This document shows, piece by piece, positions 7,462 to 10,752 of a DNA stretch of 10,752 nt. Numbering within the stretch: position 1 is the stretch's first letter; each line of letters opens with the position of its first letter. Source of the DNA: DATGMS01 sp040905145 (GTDB lineage: Bacteria > Bacteroidota > Bacteroidia > Cytophagales > Cyclobacteriaceae); the NCBI GenBank assembly GCA_040905145.1, contig JBBDSC010000040.1, positions 1 to 10,752 of the forward strand, written 5' to 3'. A program made the translations under genes and the position numbers. The notes beneath the pieces were generated by a model. The model was not told where the DNA came from, did no database searches, and saw only the letters and a program-made list of their open reading frames with translations.

Positions 7462-8655
7462 TATCGACAGATTCCTCTACAACAGGATTTTGGACCTGTT
7501 CGACATCAGGGATTCTGGTGATATACGACCTGTCCAATACTTATTTTGAGGGCAGGAAGGCCTCGATCAAAATCGCAAGGTATGGGAAGAGCAAAGAAAG
7601 ACGCAACGATTGCAGGCAGGTGGTCTTTACCGGGGTAATCAATGCCCAGGCATTATCCGCTATTCGAGGGTATACGATGGCAATACCGCGGACATTGTTA
7701 CGCTCAGGGACATGGTTGCCGACCTGAAAAAACACAGCGGCACCGACAAGACGGTGGTGATGGATGCGGGCTTTGCCTCGGAGGAAAACCTGGACTACCT
7801 CTCCGGAGAGAGCATCAGGTATGTATGCGTGTCCAGGAAAAGGATAAAGGATTACAGACCAGACGAAGGTGCAACGGCCCATACCCTGAAAGACCGGCGT
7901 AACAACCCCATTGAACTTGCCGTCTTCAGTCCCGAAGGCTATAAGAATACCTGGATGTATGTGAAGAGTGAACAGAAAAGGGTGAAGGAGCAGTCCATGG
8001 ATGATAAGCTGTCACAGCGTTTCCAGGAAGAGCTGGAAAGCCTGGCACAGGGACTGGATAAAAAAGAGACCACCAAAAAACAGAAAAGGTATGGGAGAGG
8101 ATAGGGCGCATCAAAGAAAGGCACCGCATGGCCAGCGGCAGGTACATTGTTGAAGTAGCGGCAGAGGGCGGAAAAGCCACTTCGGTCACATGGCAGAAAA
8201 AAGAAGGGGAAGACAGCAGGACAGAAGGTCATGGGGTATATTTTATCCGTACCAACTATGAAAAACCGCAGGAGGAACAGCTGTGGGACGTCTATAACAC
8301 AATAAGGGAGGTGGAAGCAACGTTCAGGTGCCTGAAGTCCGACCTACAGATACGGCCGGTACACCCACCAAAATGATGAAAGGGTCGAATCACATATCTA
8401 TCTTACCATACTGGCCTATCAACTGGTCAATACCATACGTTTTATGCTCAAAGAAAAGGGATTACCCATGACTGGCAGAACATTGTCAGGATAATGAACA
8501 GCCAGACAATCCAGTCCCTGATCCTGCCGACCGAAACCAAGAAAATAAGCCTTGAAAAACCATCCAGGCCAATAAAAGAGGCTCTGGATATCTATCAGGC
8601 CACAAGTACCAAATCAATGGTCCCCGCAAAGAAAAAATATGTTGTGTACCATTAA
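7457..8655 (+). pseudogene. IS1634-family transposase remnant with multiple frameshifts
   Basis: Conserved pieces appear in order across three frames: IDRFLYNRILDLFDI (frame from 7457), VIYDLSNTYFEGRK with the first catalytic Asp, IIRYSRVYDGNTADIVTL and VVMDAGFASEENLDYL with the second Asp, WERIGRIKERHRMASGRY, YNTIREVEATFRCLKSDL with the catalytic Glu, HQNDERVESHIYLTILAYQL and the C-terminal KKYVVYH. These motifs are those of IS1634-type (IS4 superfamily) transposases, which have about 550 residues. The N-terminal third is missing. Frame changes fall near 7500-7512, 7647-7650, 8084-8089, 8364-8366 and 8458-8460, each consistent with a one-base gain or loss, mostly in short G or C runs. It is not functional as read. 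I could not find convincing terminal inverted repeats. Confidence 0.85.
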
Positions 8656-8808
8656 TTTTTCAGTACATTGAAAGACAGGAATTTAACTTACATATTGAGC
8701 AAGTTGGGTTAACTTATTGAAACACCTTCAATTGTTCCCTGGATGATTCTGATTAGCACCTAATTTTTTAGCCGACAGAGAAAGTTTATTAAAATAATAT
8801 CAGGACTA

Positions 8809-8848
8809 TTTGCAAAACACCCCCCTGCTGCCCGTACACTTGTTTAAA
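8809..8848 (+). promoter_or_regulatory. Promoter with C6-tract operator, copy A
   Basis: TTTG (8809-8812) and TACACTTG (8835-8842) form a plausible phylum promoter with a 22-bp spacer. Between them lie AAAACACCCCCC and CTGCCCG. Almost the same block recurs at 9723-9761 before the CsoR-like gene, with a one-base spacer difference. A run of C (G on the other strand) flanked by A/T-rich sequence is typical of CsoR/RcnR-family operators, so this is the likely target of the repressor encoded here. The 8656-8808 stretch upstream holds no gene that I can see. Confidence 0.6.
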
Positions 8849-8856
8849 TAGAAAAA

Positions 8857-8908
8857 ACAATGCACGGATTGTAAAGGAAGCCCTTCTTACTCCCGTGCAA
8901 GTAAGAAG
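8857..8908 (+). ncRNA. Structured 5' leader with two complementary hairpin loops, copy 1
   Basis: Hairpin 1 is ACAAT/ATTGT (8857-8861 with 8868-8872) with the loop GCACGG. Hairpin 2 is a perfect 9-bp stem CTTCTTACT/AGTAAGAAG (8883-8891 with 8900-8908) with the loop CCCGTGCA. The loop GCACGG (8862-8867) is fully complementary to CCGTGC (8893-8898), so the two can form a 6-bp kissing interaction. It lies downstream of the predicted promoter and ends 16 nt before the ATG at 8925. A similar layout occurs before the next gene. A role in translation control, perhaps metal-responsive, is inferred. A DNA-binding dyad is an alternative. Confidence 0.5.
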
Positions 8909-8924
8909 ATTTAAAAACAAAACC

Positions 8925-9203
8925 ATGAACAATAACAAGAGAAAAATAGAAGTTTTCACATCAGGATGTCCGGTTTGCCAGCCAGTGGTAGATATGGTTC
9001 AATCTTTAGCATGTGATAATTGTGAGGTCACCATTTATGATCTGGTCAGGCAATGTGATAGCCAGGAATGTACAACCAAGATTAAAACGTATGGCATAAA
9101 GAGATTACCTGCTGTTGCCGTTGATGGGCAGTTATTATCCTGCTGTGATCAGGGTGGTGTAAGCAAAGAGGCACTTCAAGAAGCAGGAGTAGGCGTTTCT
9201 TGA
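8925..9203 (+). CDS. Cys-rich thioredoxin/glutaredoxin-like protein (CPVC)
   Basis: This small cytosolic protein of 92 residues has a thioredoxin-like fold: a first strand IEVFTSG, the redox motif CPVC (15-18), a second strand VTIYDL, and the cis-proline strand KRLPAVAVDG (Pro62). Unusually for its size it has eight cysteines: CPVC, CDNC (30-33), Cys44, Cys49 and a CC pair (73-74), so it could pass or bind metal as well as reduce disulfides. The ATG at 8925 is chosen because the family starts just before the first strand. An upstream GTG at 8895 lies within the leader hairpin loop. The gene is followed 85 bp later by a copper storage gene and shares promoter and leader motifs with the cluster, which suggests delivery of copper to, or its removal from, thiol sites. 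The exact partner is unknown. Confidence 0.8.
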   Translation: MNNNKRKIEVFTSGCPVCQPVVDMVQSLACDNCEVTIYDLVRQCDSQECTTKIKTYGIKRLPAVAVDGQLLSCCDQGGVSKEALQEAGVGVS

Positions 9204-9217
9204 TCAGCATAAATAAA

Positions 9218-9267
9218 CAATTTACGGGTCATTGGAATTTTTCTCTTACTCCCGTGTCAGTAAGGAA
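9218..9267 (+). ncRNA. Structured leader with two complementary hairpin loops, copy 2
   Basis: Hairpin 1 is CAAT/ATTG (9218-9221 with 9231-9234) with a 9-nt loop containing ACGGG. Hairpin 2 is CTTACT/AGTAAG (9245-9250 with 9259-9264), extended by TTC/GAA (9241-9243 with 9265-9267) past one bulged T, with the loop CCCGTGTC. ACGGG (9224-9228) is complementary to CCCGT (9251-9255). The order, spacing and loop sequences match the leader upstream of the preceding gene, while the bases around them differ. It ends 21 nt before the csp ATG and lies between two genes that are probably cotranscribed. Confidence 0.5.
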
Positions 9268-9288
9268 CTCCTTTAAATTTCAAAAATC

Positions 9289-9612
9289 ATGAAAACTATT
9301 GATGAAGAAATGCAAACATGTATTGATGCATGTTATGATGCCATCACTGCCTGCAAGGTCTGTTTAAATCAGCATATGCGCGAGCCTGATATGAAAAGGT
9401 GCCATCAATTATGTCTTGACTGTATAGATATAAGCACAGCCTGTGCGAGTAGTTGTGCAGCGCAGTCAGATTATGTGGGACAGGTAAGTAAGCTTTGTGC
9501 CCAGGTTTGTAAAGACTGTGCTGGGGAATGCGGTAAATTTGATAGCGAGGTATGTCAGCAATGTGCGGAAGCATGTCAAAGATGTGCCACGGAATGTGAA
9601 GCAATGGCTTAA
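9289..9612 (+). CDS. csp: Four-helix-bundle copper storage protein (Csp)
   Basis: This 107-residue protein has 18 cysteines and no signal peptide, matching cytosolic Csp3-type proteins. These are four-helix bundles, usually tetrameric, that hold many Cu(I) ions on cysteines pointing into the bundle core. The cysteines occur in helical CxxxC and CxxC spacings at positions 11, 15, 22, 25, 38, 42, 45, 52, 56, 70, 74, 77, 81, 89, 92, 96, 99 and 103. His29 and His39 near the helix ends could help at the core entrance. The start at 9289 gives the short acidic lead-in expected before the first helix. It lies downstream of the CPVC protein and upstream of a CsoR-like repressor and a P1B ATPase, a set fitting a copper buffering and export module. 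A probable terminator follows. Confidence 0.92.
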   Translation: MKTIDEEMQTCIDACYDAITACKVCLNQHMREPDMKRCHQLCLDCIDISTACASSCAAQSDYVGQVSKLCAQVCKDCAGECGKFDSEVCQQCAEACQRCATECEAMA

Positions 9613-9633
9613 ACAGCGCATGTTGATGCATTT

Positions 9634-9668
9634 CAAGGCTTAATAGAATAATTGCCTGTTAAGCCTTG
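9634..9668 (+). terminator. Probable terminator after csp
   Basis: CAAGGCTTA (9634-9642) pairs perfectly with TAAGCCTTG (9660-9668) around a 17-nt loop, followed by TTTATTCTCTT. The 9-bp stem and the T-rich tail suit a modest Rho-independent terminator for the first transcription unit. Confidence 0.5.
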
Positions 9669-9722
9669 TTTATTCTCTTAGAAGTAATAAATCAAAATTA
9701 CTAAAAAGTAATTTAACAGGCA
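9653..9722 (+). repeat. Inverted repeat overlapping the terminator, with an inner hairpin
   Basis: TGCCTGTTAA (9653-9662) pairs perfectly with TTAACAGGCA (9713-9722). The first arm overlaps the loop and 3' arm of the terminator, so the two folds exclude each other. Within the span, AAATTACT/AGTAATTT (9695-9702 with 9707-9714) forms another 8-bp hairpin; it shares bases 9713-9714 with the outer arm. The outer right arm ends at the -33 region of the repressor promoter. Confidence 0.45.
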
Positions 9723-9761
9723 TTTACAAAACACCCCCCTCTGCCCGTATACTTGTTTAAA
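9723..9761 (+). promoter_or_regulatory. Promoter with C6-tract operator, copy B
   Basis: TTTA (9723-9726) and TATACTTG (9748-9755) are 21 bp apart and enclose AAAACACCCCCC and CTGCCCG, nearly identical to the block at 8809-8848. The repressor gene starts 13 bp downstream, so negative autoregulation is the natural reading. Confidence 0.6.
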
Positions 9762-9774
9762 AAAGTAGTTAACT

Positions 9775-10134
9775 ATGAATACCAGAGATTTAAAAAAACG
9801 CCTGCATTACATCAAAGGCCAAATTGAGGGCATTGAGCGTATGTTGGATGAAGAAAGAGATGTCAATGATATTTATATTCAGTTTAAAGCCATTGAGGGA
9901 GGCTTACAAAAAGCTATCTATGTGGTATTAGATGAGACATTGAGAAAGGATCTGGCCCTAAAGATTGTGAAAGTAGTAAATGCCTGTCCGGGAAATTGCC
10001 AGGATGCCGATAAAATTGAGTTCATCAGAAATGAATTTCCCAAGCTTGACTTAAAGCAAATTGCCAGGGTAATATCAGAGATCCATGAAATTGATGGAAA
10101 GCTGGAAAAATTAAATGAAGAAGAAAAAGAATAA
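9775..10134 (+). CDS. Divergent CsoR/RcnR-family (DUF156) transcriptional repressor
   Basis: This 119-residue all-helical protein has the family opening LKKRLHYIKGQIEGIERMLDE (residues 6-26) used for DNA contact and dimer packing. Family repressors leave DNA when they bind Cu(I), Ni(II) or sulfur species, turning on efflux or storage genes. Aligned by eye with copper CsoR, the usual Cys-His-Cys ligands fall on Val30, Thr55 and Asp59, so the canonical site is absent. Instead a CPGNC motif lies at 71-75, followed by an extra charged helical tail (to residue 119, longer than the usual 90-110). The real inducer therefore cannot be assigned from the family; the gene's position between csp and a P1B ATPase points to copper or a related soft metal. 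Its own promoter carries the C6-tract operator. Confidence 0.8.
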   Translation: MNTRDLKKRLHYIKGQIEGIERMLDEERDVNDIYIQFKAIEGGLQKAIYVVLDETLRKDLALKIVKVVNACPGNCQDADKIEFIRNEFPKLDLKQIARVISEIHEIDGKLEKLNEEEKE

Positions 10135-10222
10135 ATTTTTGCAATCATTAACAAATACCTGCTGGCCTATCACTTTTTTTGCAAAAGGCGATTGATTGGC
10201 TGGTATAAAGTATATAAAAATT

Positions 10223-10752
10223 ATGGGGACTGAAACTGTTCAAATGAAAGTATCCGGGCTAATGTGTTCTTTCTGTACCATGAGCGTGGAGAAAGCGCTG
10301 AAACGTTATCCCGGCGTTAAAAGTGTGATGGTCAACCTTGTTCATGGTATTGTGCTTGTAGAAGCTGATACAGCACAGATGAGCCGGGAAAAGCTGGCAG
10401 GTGCTGTAGAGAAACTGGGATATAGTGTCTCTGCAACAGAAGTACAGCAGTATAAAACTGACGAGGACCTGTTCAAGCTTATAAAGCAACGGGGTACGAT
10501 TGGCCTGGTGCTGTCTGTCATTGATTTGCTTGTTGACCCTATTAACCTGTTTGCACTTCCGGCACAGTTTAGGGCCTGGTTTAGTTTCTTTGTGGCAACG
10601 GTTGTCCTGCTATGGGTTGGATACCCTATTTTGCGCAAGACACTGATGGCAATCGGCCAACGCGTAATCAATGCCAATGTGCTGCTTTCAGCGGGGGCAT
10701 GGGGTTCCTTTATCATTGGCACACTTTCGCTTTTTGATCCTGGCTGGCCCAA
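10223..10752 (+). CDS. copA: P1B-type metal-transporting ATPase, N-terminal part (runs off window)
   Basis: The frame is open from the ATG at 10223 to the window end, giving 176 residues. Residues 5-70 form a heavy-metal-associated domain with the metal-binding motif GLMCSFC (Cys15 and Cys18), the typical later strand VMVNLVHGIVLVEAD, and KLGY at its end. Hydrophobic segments follow at about 92-113, 119-140 and 155-172 (INANVLLSAGAWGSF), which fit the first membrane helices of a P1B ATPase such as CopA. The catalytic DKTG loop and the membrane CPC motif lie beyond the window, so the metal is inferred (Cu(I) most likely) from the CxxC domain and the neighbouring csp. It lies 88 bp after the repressor stop with no clear promoter between, so cotranscription is likely. 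Confidence 0.85.
   Translation, partial: MGTETVQMKVSGLMCSFCTMSVEKALKRYPGVKSVMVNLVHGIVLVEADTAQMSREKLAGAVEKLGYSVSATEVQQYKTDEDLFKLIKQRGTIGLVLSVIDLLVDPINLFALPAQFRAWFSFFVATVVLLWVGYPILRKTLMAIGQRVINANVLLSAGAWGSFIIGTLSLFDPGWP

Noticed and set aside
8656..8808. Terminal inverted repeat of the IS1634 remnant or a small gene
   Set aside because: Only 5-bp inverted repeats are visible (for example AAGTT/AACTT) and no matching left end or coding frame was found.
8883..8908. The 9-bp leader hairpin as an intrinsic terminator
   Set aside because: No T tract follows, the stem is AT-rich and it lies just before a start codon.
8895..8924. GTG at 8895 as the start of the CPVC protein
   Set aside because: It lies inside the loop of the leader hairpin and adds ten residues not expected before the first strand; ATG 8925 fits.
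8883..9264. The CTTACT...AGTAAG dyads as MerR-type operators
   Set aside because: Not excluded, but the first copy lies downstream of the predicted promoter and the loops are complementary to upstream hairpin loops, which a DNA operator would not require.
10342..10752. A long minus-strand frame at the right end
   Set aside because: It is the antisense shadow of the P1B ATPase gene, whose metal-binding domain and membrane segments are clear on the + strand.
1..10752. tRNA, rRNA genes or CRISPR arrays
   Set aside because: No cloverleaf-like segment, rRNA text or regularly spaced direct repeats were seen on either strand.

Overview
The window looks like Bacteroidota DNA, probably an accessory or metal-resistance stretch. 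Evidence: promoter-like elements of the phylum type (TTTG, then TAnnTTTG about 20 bp later), almost no Shine-Dalgarno sequences, a TonB receptor with an N-terminal carboxypeptidase-like domain, a cusA gene preceded by the small His-rich gene often found there in this phylum, and transposase remnants of types common in the phylum. All real genes lie on the + strand. Family names come from recognising motifs by eye; no search was run.

Layout. (1) 3-254: the end of an outer-membrane beta-barrel gene. (2) 421-2319: a dead Cus-type copper/silver efflux locus. The small His-rich gene has a one-base frameshift in a T run. cusA has an in-frame stop (Q to stop at codon 63) and loses homology after about residue 471. 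(3) 2369-3565: a complete 1197-bp IS630-type element with terminal inverted repeats, a TA on each side, and a two-frame transposase joined by a likely -1 frameshift site. (4) 3605-7144: an iron-uptake pair, a TonB-dependent receptor and a PepSY-associated transmembrane protein. A Fur-like 6-1-6 palindrome sits between the -33 and -7 boxes of its promoter. (5) 7160-8655: a graveyard of transposase remnants (the C-terminal end of an IS1182-like DDE transposase, then an IS1634-like transposase with at least four frameshifts). (6) 8809-10752: an apparently intact thiol/copper-handling cluster: a Cys-rich thioredoxin-like protein, an 18-Cys copper storage protein (Csp), a divergent CsoR/RcnR-type repressor, and the start of a P1B-type metal ATPase that runs off the window.

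How the parts fit. The last cluster carries two layers of repeated control signals. A 39-40 bp promoter/operator block with a C6 tract occurs before the thioredoxin-like gene and again before the repressor gene, suggesting that the CsoR-like protein controls both units. A second repeated element lies in the leaders of the thioredoxin-like and csp genes. Each copy can fold into two hairpins with complementary loops (ACGG-type loop against CCCGTG-type loop), with 8-10 nt between the hairpins. This possible kissing-loop RNA leader is the most novel candidate in the window. The regulator lacks all three usual CsoR copper ligands but has a CPGNC motif, so it may sense something different or bind metal differently.

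The broken efflux locus next to an intact storage/P-ATPase cluster suggests that this strain may handle copper by cytosolic buffering and P-type export rather than by RND efflux. That is an inference from one window.
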